A DNA stretch of 64,000 bases from an uncultured Rhodospirillales bacterium (GTDB lineage: Bacteria > Pseudomonadota > Alphaproteobacteria > Acetobacterales > Acetobacteraceae), in the NCBI GenBank assembly GCA_903927465.1, contig CAIYMY010000020.1:1-64000 (forward strand), written 5' to 3'. A program made the position numbers and the translations under genes. Shown here one piece after another: positions 53,370-61,809 of this stretch (position 1 is the stretch's first letter; each line of letters opens with the position of its first letter). The notes under the pieces were generated by a model. The model was given only the letters and a program-made list of their open reading frames with translations, made no database searches and was not told the origin of the DNA.

Positions 53370-54224
53370 TCAGCCCGAAACGGGCACAAGCCGCGTGAGC
53401 CGCGGCGGGTTTTGTTCTGACAAGAATATGCTGCCATCGGGCGACAGCCACATGCCATGCGCACCATTCAACACCGGGCGGCAACGGCCAATCAGCGTGC
53501 CATCCTGCGCCAATAGCGAAAGCCGCGGCACTTGATCCGTGACATAAAGCGTACCGCCCGGCCCACCATGCACCGACATGGGCTTGTGATGATCCTCCCA
53601 ATCCGCCAGCCATTCGCCATCACTGGTGAAAACCTGCACGCGATTGTTTTCGCGATCCGCCACGGTCACGCGGCCATCGGGCAGCACCCAAACTGAATGC
53701 GGTGTGGAGAATTCGCCCGGGCCCGAACCAGGCCGCCCCCAATGTCCCATCGGCGTGCCATCCGCGCTGAAGCGATGCACAACCGAAGCGCCATAGCCAT
53801 CCGCCACGTAAATTGACCCATCCGGCCCGAAGGCGACATCGCAGGGCGCGTTGAAGGGCTCACCTGGACGGTGCCGCTTGCCAAGCCCGCCCAGCCTTTT
53901 GCCGTGGCGATCGAAAATGATGATTTCCTGCGCGTCGCGATCCACCACAAAAACCCGCCCATCAGGATGGACGGAAAGCATATGGCCATCCGCCACTTCT
54001 TCCCCACCCCAGGCAGCGATGCGCTTGCCGTCTGGGGACAACACCACAACGGCAGGACCCGCAGCACCCACGTAAGGGTCTTGCCGCAACTGGCAATAGA
54101 CATTGCCATCTGCATCGCACGCCACATCGGAAGGCGAACCCGCCCCCATTGGCACATCGCCCCAGGGGCGTTCAATGCGATAGAGCGCCTCGGCAAGGCG
54201 AACGAAAAGTGTGTGGCGGGTCAT
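53370..54224 (-). CDS. NHL/SMP-30-like beta-propeller protein
   Basis: I prefer the ATG at 54224, which has GAAGGA at good spacing; the ORF track starts 17 codons upstream. The 284-residue protein has propeller blades of the type FNAPCDVAFGPDGSIYVADGYG, FSTPHSVWVLPDGRVTVADREN and GGLGKRHRPGEPF. It resembles the peptidyl-alpha-hydroxyglycine lyase-like NHL proteins. No signal peptide is evident with this start. It is 10 bases upstream of the VOC gene and is probably co-transcribed with it. Confidence 0.8.
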   Translation of the reverse strand: MTRHTLFVRLAEALYRIERPWGDVPMGAGSPSDVACDADGNVYCQLRQDPYVGAAGPAVVVLSPDGKRIAAWGGEEVADGHMLSVHPDGRVFVVDRDAQEIIIFDRHGKRLGGLGKRHRPGEPFNAPCDVAFGPDGSIYVADGYGASVVHRFSADGTPMGHWGRPGSGPGEFSTPHSVWVLPDGRVTVADRENNRVQVFTSDGEWLADWEDHHKPMSVHGGPGGTLYVTDQVPRLSLLAQDGTLIGRCRPVLNGAHGMWLSPDGSIFLSEQNPPRLTRLVPVSG

Positions 54225-54341
54225 GCGGTTATCCTTCATCGCTGGCTCGTTCGCATCATGCATGAAGCGCGCCATGGCGTCGAATGCCGTGCGCTATTTT
54301 AGGGCTTGGAAGGCATGGCCCAAAGCTTTACCTAAGCAGCC

Positions 54342-54734
54342 ATGGCCAAAGACCCGCTGGTAACCCTGCAAAAGCTCCGACGCATGGAAGCCCAGGCAGA
54401 AAGGCGCGCCTTGGCCGAAAGGCTGGCCGCAGAGGAATCCGCCCGGCAGGCCACGGCTGCGGCTGATAGGGCGCTCCGCCAGGAAAGCTCAGAAGGGTTG
54501 AACCCGAATCTCGGCGCCTTCATCCAGAAAGCGCTTCTCGATCGCGCCACCGCCCAAGAAGCGGAAGAAAGCGCGCGGCAAGCAACGGATCGGCAGCGGC
54601 AAATGCTGGCTGATGCGCGCGCCGCTGAACGCGTAGTGGAAAAGCTCCGCGAAAACCACGCGGCGGAGGCGGCGCGGGAAGAAGCGCGCCGCGAACAGAA
54701 CCGGATGGATGAAGCGGCGCGCAAGCCTGTGTGA
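54342..54734 (+). CDS. Ala/Glu/Arg-rich coiled-coil protein
   Basis: A 130-residue protein that is helical over most of its length, with heptad-like patterns in LQKLRRMEAQAERRALAERLAAEESARQ and in the C-terminal third. The N-terminus (PLVTLQKLRRMEAQ) is somewhat like the flagellar or type III protein FliJ/YscO, but there are no such genes nearby, so I do not assign that role. Low sequence complexity limits inference. Confidence 0.6.
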   Translation: MAKDPLVTLQKLRRMEAQAERRALAERLAAEESARQATAAADRALRQESSEGLNPNLGAFIQKALLDRATAQEAEESARQATDRQRQMLADARAAERVVEKLRENHAAEAAREEARREQNRMDEAARKPV

Positions 54735-54740
54735 AGGGCG

Positions 54741-55523
54741 TTACTGCCCTTTGAAGATTGGCTTGCGCTTTTCTGCGAATGCCCGCTGCGCTTCGCGCGT
54801 ATCTTCAGTGCGCGACAGCGCCGCGGTTTGCGTCTGTTCGTAGCGGTAACCTTCTGACAGCGGCAGATATTCGGTCAGCGTAAAGCCGCGCTTGGCCGCT
54901 TCCACCGCAAGCGGCACCTTGGATGCAATCTCAGCCGCCATGCCCTGCGCCGTCGCCAGCAATTGATCCTGCGGCACACAGGCGGAAGCGACATTCATCC
55001 GATAAAGGTCCGGCCCATAAAAACGCCGCGCGGTATAGAGCATCAACCGCGCATTGGATTGGCCGAAATGGCGCAGCACATGGCGCACGCCACCAGCGAG
55101 CCCAACCTCCACCTCCGTCATGGACATGAAGCTGTCTTCGGCCACAACAATGATGTCGCAAACAAGTGCCAGCACGCAGCCCGCGCCAATCGCCGCACCA
55201 TTCACCGCGGCAATCACCGGCTTGCCGCACTCCATGACGCAATCAAAGCCAGCGCGCACCAGGCGGTTATGGCGCGGAAAGGCGCCGGGCCGCGTTACAT
55301 CCGGCCTGTCCTTCAAATCCGCACCTGCCGAGAAATTCCGCCCCTCACCCGTCAGCACAATGGCGCGCACTTCTGGCATTTCGTGGAAAGCATCGAAGAT
55401 GCGCGTGATTTCATCGCGGAAGGCACTGTTCTGCGCATTCACGGGAGGGCGCGCGATCATCACCGTTGCGACGTAATCGGTGATGCTGACCTTGAAGGCT
55501 TGCAGATCGGGAAAGGGATTCAT
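54741..55523 (-). CDS. crotonase-family protein lacking one catalytic Glu
   Basis: A 260-residue enoyl-CoA hydratase/isomerase-fold protein with FSAGADLKDRPD and AVNGAAIGAGCVLALVCDIIV. The first catalytic Glu of classical hydratases (GGGCELA) is Val here (GAGCVLA). The second is kept in SMTEVEVGLAGG. It may therefore be an isomerase or another crotonase rather than a hydratase. It starts 4 bases after the Bug receptor gene stop on the same strand. Confidence 0.88.
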   Translation of the reverse strand: MNPFPDLQAFKVSITDYVATVMIARPPVNAQNSAFRDEITRIFDAFHEMPEVRAIVLTGEGRNFSAGADLKDRPDVTRPGAFPRHNRLVRAGFDCVMECGKPVIAAVNGAAIGAGCVLALVCDIIVVAEDSFMSMTEVEVGLAGGVRHVLRHFGQSNARLMLYTARRFYGPDLYRMNVASACVPQDQLLATAQGMAAEIASKVPLAVEAAKRGFTLTEYLPLSEGYRYEQTQTAALSRTEDTREAQRAFAEKRKPIFKGQ

Positions 55524-55526
55524 TGG

Positions 55527-56492
55527 CTACTCCAATTTGATATTGCCGGCGCGGACCACCTGACCCCAGCGCGCGCTGCCTTCACGAATGGCTTGGGTGA
55601 ATTCATCCGGTGTGCTGCCAACAAGCGTGCCGCCCTGTGCGGCGAAGGCCTGGCGCGTTTCAGGGTCATTCAGCGCCGCCACCATGGCATTGCGCAATAG
55701 CGTGATGCGCTCGGGCGGCGTACCGGCAGGTGCCACCAGTCCATAGCTGGTATCGCAAATCATCTCGGGCAGGCCGGCTTCGATCAGGGTTGGCAAATCC
55801 GGCAGGATATCCAGCCGCTTTGGTGCGCTGATACCAAGCGGGCGCAGCGTGCCGCCACGAACTTGCGAGAGAATCGCCGGCACATCCGCCATCAGGATTT
55901 CAATACGCCCCGCTACCGCATCGGTCACCGCCGGCGCCGCACCGCGATAGGGCACATGCACCACATCAATACCACTGAGTTGCTTCAGCAATTCCATGGA
56001 CATATGCAGCGACGAACCAATTCCCGCCGAGCCATAGGAAAGCTTGCCCGGTTCTGCCTTGGCGCGGGCGATGAATTCGCGCAGGTCTCGCACCGGCAGG
56101 TTTGGGTTCACCGTCAGGATTTGCGGCACGGAAATCACCATGCCGATCGGTGCCAGATCGCGCAAAGCATCAAAGGGCATTTGCTGCGTCAGATGCGGCT
56201 GCACGGTGAGCACACCAGAACTGGCAAGGCCGATGGTCAACCCATCAGGCCGCGACCGCGCTACCGCTTCAATACCAACCAAGCCACCGCCACCCGAGCG
56301 ATTTTCTACAATCACCGGCTTGCCAAGCTTGTCGCCCATGACACGCGAAATGAGCCGCCCGATGATATCCGCAGGTCCCCCAGGCGGAAACGGTACAATC
56401 AGCCGTATCGGCTGATCCGGAAATGCTTGAGCAAGTGCCGGCATGGGCAGGGCCGCCATCAGGCCAAGCGCGCTTCTGCGAGAGAGTTTCAT
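55527..56492 (-). CDS. Bug/TctC-type substrate-binding protein
   Basis: The ATG at 56492 has GGAGG 8 bases ahead and gives about 321 residues; the ORF track starts at the preceding GTG. The signal is MKLSRRSALGLMAALPMPALAQ. Landmarks are FPDQPIRLIVPFPPGGPADIIGR, VIVENRSGGGGLVG and RPDGLTIGLASSG. It is a periplasmic receptor with no TctA/TctB partners nearby. It is directly followed by a crotonase gene, suggesting an acid that becomes a CoA ester. Confidence 0.9.
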   Translation of the reverse strand: MKLSRRSALGLMAALPMPALAQAFPDQPIRLIVPFPPGGPADIIGRLISRVMGDKLGKPVIVENRSGGGGLVGIEAVARSRPDGLTIGLASSGVLTVQPHLTQQMPFDALRDLAPIGMVISVPQILTVNPNLPVRDLREFIARAKAEPGKLSYGSAGIGSSLHMSMELLKQLSGIDVVHVPYRGAAPAVTDAVAGRIEILMADVPAILSQVRGGTLRPLGISAPKRLDILPDLPTLIEAGLPEMICDTSYGLVAPAGTPPERITLLRNAMVAALNDPETRQAFAAQGGTLVGSTPDEFTQAIREGSARWGQVVRAGNIKLE

Positions 56493-56556
56493 CACCTAGC
56501 CTCCGATTTCGTAGTGCAAGAAAGCATCAAATACGGGCGTCACGCGGCGCATCGTA

Positions 56557-57183
56557 TCAATCATCCACCACGGTAGTAGCCATGAAGGATGGCCGCGCCA
56601 CCGCTGCCGCATGCCATGCGCTCAGCTCTGGATTTCCGTCACGCCATTGCAGCGCATCAAACCGGAAATCGAGGTAGGATAGCGCGCAAGCAATCGCGAT
56701 ATGGCCAATGCCGAAATCATCCTGTGCCAAGGACAGTGCCTCGGCCTCCAGCGCCTTTATCGTGGCTGCGTGCTTCAGTTCAGACCCTTCAATCATGCCC
56801 GGATTCGGCGCAGTGCGAGAGGCTTCATTGCGCCAGGTCAGCAGCATATCCAGATAACCAGTGCCAAGCGCATGGCGGCGCAGCGCCTTGAAGCGCGCGG
56901 GGCCTGAGGGCGGGAATAGCTTTGGCTTGGCGGCGATGCTGTCCAGGTATTCGCAGATCACTACCGAATCATACAAAATCGTCCCATCGGTCAGGATCAG
57001 CGTTGGAATCTTGCCAAGCGGGTTGTCGCTCAGCAGCCCCTTATGCACCTGATTGGTCGCAACGCGCGTACGCGTCGTTTCAATCTGATCCGCCAGGCCC
57101 AATTCATGCGCGGCGATCATCACCTTGCGGACAAAGGGTGAGCGCGGCGACCAATGCAGTCGCATCTTATTTGTGGTGGCCAT
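56557..57183 (-). CDS. glutathione S-transferase
   Basis: A 208-residue protein with an N-terminal thioredoxin-like domain (LHWSPRSPFVRKVMIAAHELGL, NPLGKIPTLILTDGTILYDSVVICEYLD) and a C-terminal helical domain (FGIGHIAIACALSYLDFRFDAL). The Ser in SPRSPF is probably the catalytic residue. It may detoxify or transform a ligand of the two flanking Bug receptors. Its own substrate is unknown. Confidence 0.92.
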   Translation of the reverse strand: MATTNKMRLHWSPRSPFVRKVMIAAHELGLADQIETTRTRVATNQVHKGLLSDNPLGKIPTLILTDGTILYDSVVICEYLDSIAAKPKLFPPSGPARFKALRRHALGTGYLDMLLTWRNEASRTAPNPGMIEGSELKHAATIKALEAEALSLAQDDFGIGHIAIACALSYLDFRFDALQWRDGNPELSAWHAAAVARPSFMATTVVDD

Positions 57184-57249
57184 GTGGCGGCTCCGGTTCG
57201 TTTCCTCTGGGCCAAGCTTCCGCGCTCGCCGCCTGGCTGTCCAGCCCTG

Positions 57250-58221
57250 TCAACTGATCGAAAGCCCCGTCGCGGCCACAATGCGCCGCGCGACTTCGCG
57301 GTCCTTGGCGATCACGGCCTGATAGGCGGCGGGGGAGGATATCACCGGGTCAGCCCCGGTCGCTTCCAGCCGCGCCTGAATGGCCGGGTCCTTCAGCGCG
57401 TGATGAATGGCCGCGACAAAGCGATTCTGCGCTGCTTCCGGTGTGCCGGCGGGCGCGAAACACCCTGTCCAGGACACCAGATCATAGCCGGGATAGGTCT
57501 CAGCAATCACGGGGATTTGCCGCAGGCTGGCTTGCCGTTCGGCGGCGGTGCTCGCCAGCAAAGTCGTACCGCGTTCCACCGCGGGCCGCAGGCTTGAAAA
57601 GGAAATGATGCCCGCATCCAGCCGCCCACCCGCCAATTCGCGCGCCACATCGGCACCGCCGCGATAGGGGATGTGTTCCAGCTTGATGCCTGCCATCAAT
57701 TGCAGCAAGTCGCCCATGAAATGCCCAATATGCGCAACCCCTGGCGTACCGTAGGTGATCTCGCCCGGCCGGCGCTTGGCTTCCGCCACAAACCCCGCCA
57801 TATCGCGCGCCGGAAAACCCGCGCGCACGGCGAGCATATAGGGCTGCGTTGTGACCTGCACGACGGGCATAAAGGCCGAGGTATAGTCAATCGGCAGGCT
57901 CCGGCTCACCAAAGGCAGAGTCGCGAAGGTCGCACCTTCAAACAAAAACGTATGGCCATCGGCGGGGCTTTGCGCGACCGCCATGGCGCCGATGGAACCC
58001 GATGCGCCAGTGCGGTTTTCGATGATGAAGGATTGGCCTAGATGTTCCGCCACTTTCGGCTGAATAATGCGCGCAATGGTATCGGCAACACCGCCCGCAC
58101 TATAGGGCACAACCATGCGCACAGGCCGGTCCGGATAACTGCCCTGTGCCCAAGCCCGCCGCGCCAGCAAAGGTGCGGCCAAACCCAAGCCTGCCAGCCC
58201 GCGCCGCGTGATCCGCGCCAT
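57250..58221 (-). CDS. Bug/TctC-type substrate-binding protein
   Basis: The ATG at 58221 has AGGGGTAAC just upstream and gives 323 residues; the ORF-track start adds 28 residues. The signal is MARITRRGLAGLGLAAPLLARRAWAQ. The mature part has YPDRPVRMVVPYSAGGVADTIAR, FIIENRTGASGSIG and PADGHTFLFEGA. It is divergent from the leuC-like gene with about 100 bases between them, so they may share control. This makes the fourth Bug receptor in the window. Confidence 0.9.
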   Translation of the reverse strand: MARITRRGLAGLGLAAPLLARRAWAQGSYPDRPVRMVVPYSAGGVADTIARIIQPKVAEHLGQSFIIENRTGASGSIGAMAVAQSPADGHTFLFEGATFATLPLVSRSLPIDYTSAFMPVVQVTTQPYMLAVRAGFPARDMAGFVAEAKRRPGEITYGTPGVAHIGHFMGDLLQLMAGIKLEHIPYRGGADVARELAGGRLDAGIISFSSLRPAVERGTTLLASTAAERQASLRQIPVIAETYPGYDLVSWTGCFAPAGTPEAAQNRFVAAIHHALKDPAIQARLEATGADPVISSPAAYQAVIAKDREVARRIVAATGLSIS

Positions 58222-58322
58222 GTTACCCCTCCGCCCGCTTGACCGCGCATCTTTGGCGCGGCGTGATAGAGTCTGACGGTGCGGTGCCAGTGGTGCCGCC
58301 GTCAAGCATTAGGGGAATGAAC

Positions 58323-59726
58323 ATGCCAGCGACGCTGTTTGACAAGATTTGGGACCCGCATGTGATCGCGGATCTTGGTTCCGGCTGGTCGCTGCTGCAT
58401 TGCGACCGCGTGCTGCTGCATGATCTCTCGGGCGGGCGGGCGCTGCGCGAAGTGGGGGAAGCGGGATATGCCGTGCCGCACCCGGAACTTGCTTTCGCCA
58501 CACCTGATCACGCGGTGGCGACATCGCCCGGGCGTACCGCCGAAACCTTCCCGAAAGGTGGCGAGCTGATCGCAGGTTTGCGCAAGCGGGCCGCTGATAC
58601 CGGTGTGCGCCTTTTTGATCTTGGCCAGGATGGCAATGGCATTGTGCATGTGATGGGGCCAGAACTTGGCATTGTGCTGCCAGGCACCACCGTGGTGTGC
58701 GGCGATAGCCATACCTGCACCAATGGCGGGCTTGGCGCCTTGGCCTTTGGCATTGGCGCATCAGAATTGCGCCATGTGCTCGCCACACAAACCCTGCCGC
58801 AAAAAAAACCAAAGCGCATGCGCATTCGCTTTGAAGGCGCGGCGCCGGCCGGCGTCACGCCGAAGGACATGATCCTGCATGCCATTGGCCGTTTCGGCAC
58901 CGCTGCTGGCACAGGTTACGCGGTGGAATATGCGGGTTCCGCGGTGCGTGCCCTTTCCGTGGAAGGGCGACTGACGCTTTGCAATCTTTCCATCGAAATG
59001 GGCGCCAAGATGGGCATGGTGGCGCCCGATGATGTCACATTTGAATGGCTGGCTGGCCGACGCTTCGCGCCCAAGGGGGCGGCCTGGGATGCGGCACTCG
59101 CCCATTGGCGCAGCCTGCCGAGTGATGCCGATGCAGTCTTCGATTCCGATCTGTTGATTTCCATGGCGGATATCGCCCCGCAAATCACCTGGGGCACCAG
59201 CCCGGAACAGGTGCTGCCCGTCACGGGCCACGTGCCGGACCCGGCATCAACGCCAGACCCGATCCGCCGTGCCGCTTATGAAGCGGCCTTGGCCTATATG
59301 GGCCTGACACCCGGCCAGCCGATTGCGGGCACCAAGATTGATTGGGTCTTTATCGGTTCCTGCACCAATTCGCGGATCGAGGATTTGCGCGCTGCCGCCG
59401 CCGTACTGCGCGGGCGGAAAGTGGCGCCGCATGTCACGGCCTGGGTCGTGCCTGGTTCTGAACGCGTGAAGAAGGAAGCCGAAGCCGAAGGGCTGGATGC
59501 TGCCTTCACCGCCGCAGGCTTTGAATGGCGAGAACCTGGTTGCGCATTATGTGTCGCCGCGAATGGAGAAGCCGTGCCGCCTGGTGCGCGCTGCGTTTCC
59601 ACATCGAACCGCAATTTTGTGGGGCGTCAGGGCCCGGGGGCGCGGACGCATCTGGCATCTCCGGCCATGGCTGCGGCAGCGGCGCTGGCGGGCGCCATTG
59701 CCGATGTGCGGCAATTCGCAGCGTAA
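58323..59726 (+). CDS. leuC: 3-isopropylmalate dehydratase-like large subunit
   Basis: The ATG at 58323 is preferred because AGGGGA lies 7 bases upstream; it yields 467 residues, the usual LeuC length. Fe-S ligands are in FIGSCTNSRIEDLRAAA and GCALCVAANGE (Cys pair). PGTTVVCGDSHTCTNGGLGALAFGIGASE is the substrate loop. LeuC with LeuD makes 3-isopropylmalate in leucine synthesis, but no leuA or leuB is in the window. Lying next to Bug receptors, it could instead be a related dehydratase for a substituted malate. The gene symbol is by homology only. Confidence 0.88.
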   Translation: MPATLFDKIWDPHVIADLGSGWSLLHCDRVLLHDLSGGRALREVGEAGYAVPHPELAFATPDHAVATSPGRTAETFPKGGELIAGLRKRAADTGVRLFDLGQDGNGIVHVMGPELGIVLPGTTVVCGDSHTCTNGGLGALAFGIGASELRHVLATQTLPQKKPKRMRIRFEGAAPAGVTPKDMILHAIGRFGTAAGTGYAVEYAGSAVRALSVEGRLTLCNLSIEMGAKMGMVAPDDVTFEWLAGRRFAPKGAAWDAALAHWRSLPSDADAVFDSDLLISMADIAPQITWGTSPEQVLPVTGHVPDPASTPDPIRRAAYEAALAYMGLTPGQPIAGTKIDWVFIGSCTNSRIEDLRAAAAVLRGRKVAPHVTAWVVPGSERVKKEAEAEGLDAAFTAAGFEWREPGCALCVAANGEAVPPGARCVSTSNRNFVGRQGPGARTHLASPAMAAAAALAGAIADVRQFAA

Positions 59727-59739
59727 AGGGGCTGGTATC

Positions 59740-60366
59740 ATGAAAAAATTCACCAAACTTGCTGGCCCTGCCGCGCCCTTGATGCGCGCCAATGTGGATA
59801 CGGATTTGATTATCCGCATCCAGCGCCTGGTTGGTACCGGGCGCACCGGGCTTGGCCCCTACGCCTTCGAGAATCTGCGTTTTCTGCCCGATGGCTCAGA
59901 AAATCCGGATTTCGTGCTGAACAAGGCGCCTTATCGCGAAGCGCCCATTCTACTGGCAGGTGCCAATTTCGGCTGCGGATCATCGCGCGAAGGTGCCGTT
60001 TGGGCGCTGATGGGGGCGGGCATTCACTGTGTTATCGCGCCAAGCTTCGGCGACATTTTCCACAATAACTGCTTCCAGAACGGCCTGCTGCCGATTGCCC
60101 TGCCCGAGGAAGTGGTGAAGCAAATCGCCGCTGAAACCGAAGCAAGCCAAGGTGCGCGCCATACCGCGATTGATCTAGTGCGCCAGGTGGTGATTACGCC
60201 GGAAGGCGCTGAAATTCCTTTCAGCATTGATGCGCGCAAGCGTGACGCAATGCTGGAAGGGCTGGATGATATCGCGCTGACGATGCGCCTGAAGGACCAG
60301 ATTGAAGCCTGGCAAAAGGCGGATCACGCCAAACGCGGCTGGGTCTGGGAAAGCGTGAAGCTGTAG
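59740..60366 (+). CDS. leuD: 3-isopropylmalate dehydratase-like small subunit
   Basis: The ATG at 59740 gives 208 residues; the ORF-track start lies inside leuC. Landmarks are MRANVDTDLIIRIQRLVGTGRTGLG, GANFGCGSSREGAVWALMGAGIHCVIAPSFGDIFHNNCFQNGLLPIAL. This is the swivelling domain that completes the active site with LeuC. It is 13 bases from the leuC stop. A strong hairpin follows the stop at 60375. Confidence 0.92.
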   Translation: MKKFTKLAGPAAPLMRANVDTDLIIRIQRLVGTGRTGLGPYAFENLRFLPDGSENPDFVLNKAPYREAPILLAGANFGCGSSREGAVWALMGAGIHCVIAPSFGDIFHNNCFQNGLLPIALPEEVVKQIAAETEASQGARHTAIDLVRQVVITPEGAEIPFSIDARKRDAMLEGLDDIALTMRLKDQIEAWQKADHAKRGWVWESVKL

Positions 60367-60374
60367 AAGTAATC

Positions 60375-60398
60375 GGGCGGGTGATGAGCCCGCCCTTT
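60375..60398 (+). terminator. rho-independent terminator after the leuD-like gene
   Basis: GGGCGGG pairs with CCCGCCC around TGATGAG, followed by TTT. It lies 9 bases after the leuD stop and ahead of the convergent 60405-60716 gene. The T tract is short, so termination may be partial. Confidence 0.65.
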
Positions 60399-60404
60399 GT
60401 CGCT

Positions 60405-60716
60405 TCAGCCCTGCGGCACCATGCGCTGGGCGGTTTCCTGCAATTCCTTGGCTTTCTTCACCGCGCGGTCAATTTCGGTCGCGGTGCGGTCCAAAGCGTC
60501 ACGATAGGCCACCATCCCATCCTGCATGCCGCCAACCTTGGACTTCAATTCACCCATGGCAGAGCGGAAATCGGAGGTGGCGCGCGCCTGGGCGCGCAGC
60601 GCCTCATCCAGCTTATGCAGCGCGATGCGCAACCGATCCTGCGGGCGCTGCGGGAAGGCAAAAACCTCAGCCGCCTTGGCTTCGATTTCTGGAAGGGTGA
60701 TGGTGGATGCGCTCAT
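60405..60716 (-). CDS. small helical protein of unknown function
   Basis: A 103-residue protein, almost all helix, with no membrane segment. It has heptad-like patterns in LDEALRAQARATSDFRSAMGELKSKVGGMQDGMVAYRDAL and ATEIDRAVKKAKELQETAQ. It is faintly phasin-like but too short to assign. Its start is preceded by GGAG and then by the AT-rich patch at 60734-60900, which must include its promoter. It converges on leuD. Confidence 0.68.
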   Translation of the reverse strand: MSASTITLPEIEAKAAEVFAFPQRPQDRLRIALHKLDEALRAQARATSDFRSAMGELKSKVGGMQDGMVAYRDALDRTATEIDRAVKKAKELQETAQRMVPQG

Positions 60717-60733
60717 CGCTCCGGTCTCCGTTT

Positions 60734-60900
60734 GGTTAATCGAAGACTAAGATATTTTAAGAGATTTTTCCACGATTTTTTTAAGAAAAATAAAAATTCG
60801 TGAAGAAGTTTCTGAAGACTTTGTTTTATAAGAAAATTATTTGACTTAAATTTACCAAATAAAACTCTAGATAAAATATGATTTACTTCAATTCAACCAA
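60734..60900. promoter_or_regulatory. AT-rich intergenic patch
   Basis: About 165 bases that are much richer in A and T than the rest of the window, by eye roughly three quarters or more. It contains runs of T and A and an imperfect hairpin CACGATTTTT...AAAAATTCGTG. It lies upstream of the small helical protein and downstream of the enoyl-CoA hydratase gene. It probably carries a promoter or a binding site for a nucleoid protein. No gene is evident in it. Confidence 0.55.
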
Positions 60901-60905
60901 AGGTT

Positions 60906-60941
60906 CTGCCCCCTGCCGCGCGCGCGCGAAACAGGGGGCAG
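60906..60941 (-). terminator. hairpin after the enoyl-CoA hydratase gene
   Basis: CTGCCCCCTG pairs perfectly (10 bp) with CAGGGGGCAG around a CG-repeat loop. It lies 6 bases beyond the stop of the minus-strand enoyl-CoA hydratase gene. No long T tract follows on the minus strand, so this may be an RNA stabiliser as well as a terminator. Confidence 0.55.
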
Positions 60942-60947
60942 CCGCGT

Positions 60948-61724
60948 TTACCGATTCGTGAAAGCCGCCTTCCGCTTTTCTGCAAAAGCCGACATGCCTT
61001 CCTTCTGATCCGCCGTCGCAAACAGGGAAAGGAACAGGCGCCGTTCCGTGCGCACACCTTCTGTCAGGCTGCTTTCGAAGGCGGCGTTCACAGCTTCCTT
61101 CGCCATGGCAACCGAAGGCCCGGAAAGGGCTGCGATCTTCTCGGCAATCTTCAGCGCTTCCGCGATCAATTCCGCCGCCGGCACCACGCGGCAGACCAGA
61201 TTGGCGCGTTCCGCTTCCTCGGCATTCATCATCCGCCCGGTCAGCACCATTTCCATGGCCTTGGACTTGCCGATGGCGCGCGTCAGCCGCTGCGTGCCGC
61301 CGGCGCCCGGGATGATGCCCAGATTGATTTCCGGCTGGCCGAACTTCGCCGTGTCAGCCGCGATGATCAGGTCACACATCATCGCCAATTCGCAGCCACC
61401 ACCCAGCGCAAAGCCGGATACGGCGGCAATCACGGGCTTTTGGATTTCCAGTACCGTTTCCCAATTGGCGCCGATGAAATCATTGAAATAGACGCCTGGA
61501 AAATTGCGATCCTTCATTTCCTTGATATCAGCACCCGCCGCGAAAGCCTTTTCGCTGCCGGTGATGATAATGGCGGCAATCGCCGGGTCCTTATCAAAGG
61601 CGCGCAAGGCAGTGCCGAGTTCGATCATCAATTGATCACACAGCGCATTCAGCGCCTGCGGCCGGTTCAGCCGGATCATCCCGGTTTTGCCGTGGGTTTC
61701 AACCAGGATCATTTCAGGGGCCAT
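60948..61724 (-). CDS. enoyl-CoA hydratase
   Basis: A 258-residue crotonase. Both catalytic Glu residues are kept: [17 protein letters not shown] and [28 protein letters not shown] forms the oxyanion site. It hydrates 2-enoyl-CoA in fatty acid and amino acid breakdown. In many alphaproteobacteria this gene lies with mutM, ubiE, rpsT and dnaA. Here mutM and ubiE follow, but rpsT and dnaA do not precede it. Confidence 0.95.
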   Translation of the reverse strand: MAPEMILVETHGKTGMIRLNRPQALNALCDQLMIELGTALRAFDKDPAIAAIIITGSEKAFAAGADIKEMKDRNFPGVYFNDFIGANWETVLEIQKPVIAAVSGFALGGGCELAMMCDLIIAADTAKFGQPEINLGIIPGAGGTQRLTRAIGKSKAMEMVLTGRMMNAEEAERANLVCRVVPAAELIAEALKIAEKIAALSGPSVAMAKEAVNAAFESSLTEGVRTERRLFLSLFATADQKEGMSAFAEKRKAAFTNR

Positions 61725-61809
61725 GGCGGTTCTCCTTCATCTGTTGTGCTGCATAAGGCCATAGCACAGCCCTGAAGAAAACTGCCCAGTGCGGGGCAGC
61801 GCCTGATGC

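Noticed and set aside
54342-54734. FliJ/YscO assignment for the coiled-coil protein
   Set aside because: Only the N-terminal dozen residues look similar, and no flagellar or type III genes are nearby.
60879-60962. 27-codon ORF on the plus strand across the AT-rich patch
   Set aside because: It crosses the hairpin and the end of the enoyl-CoA hydratase gene, with no ribosome site and odd composition.
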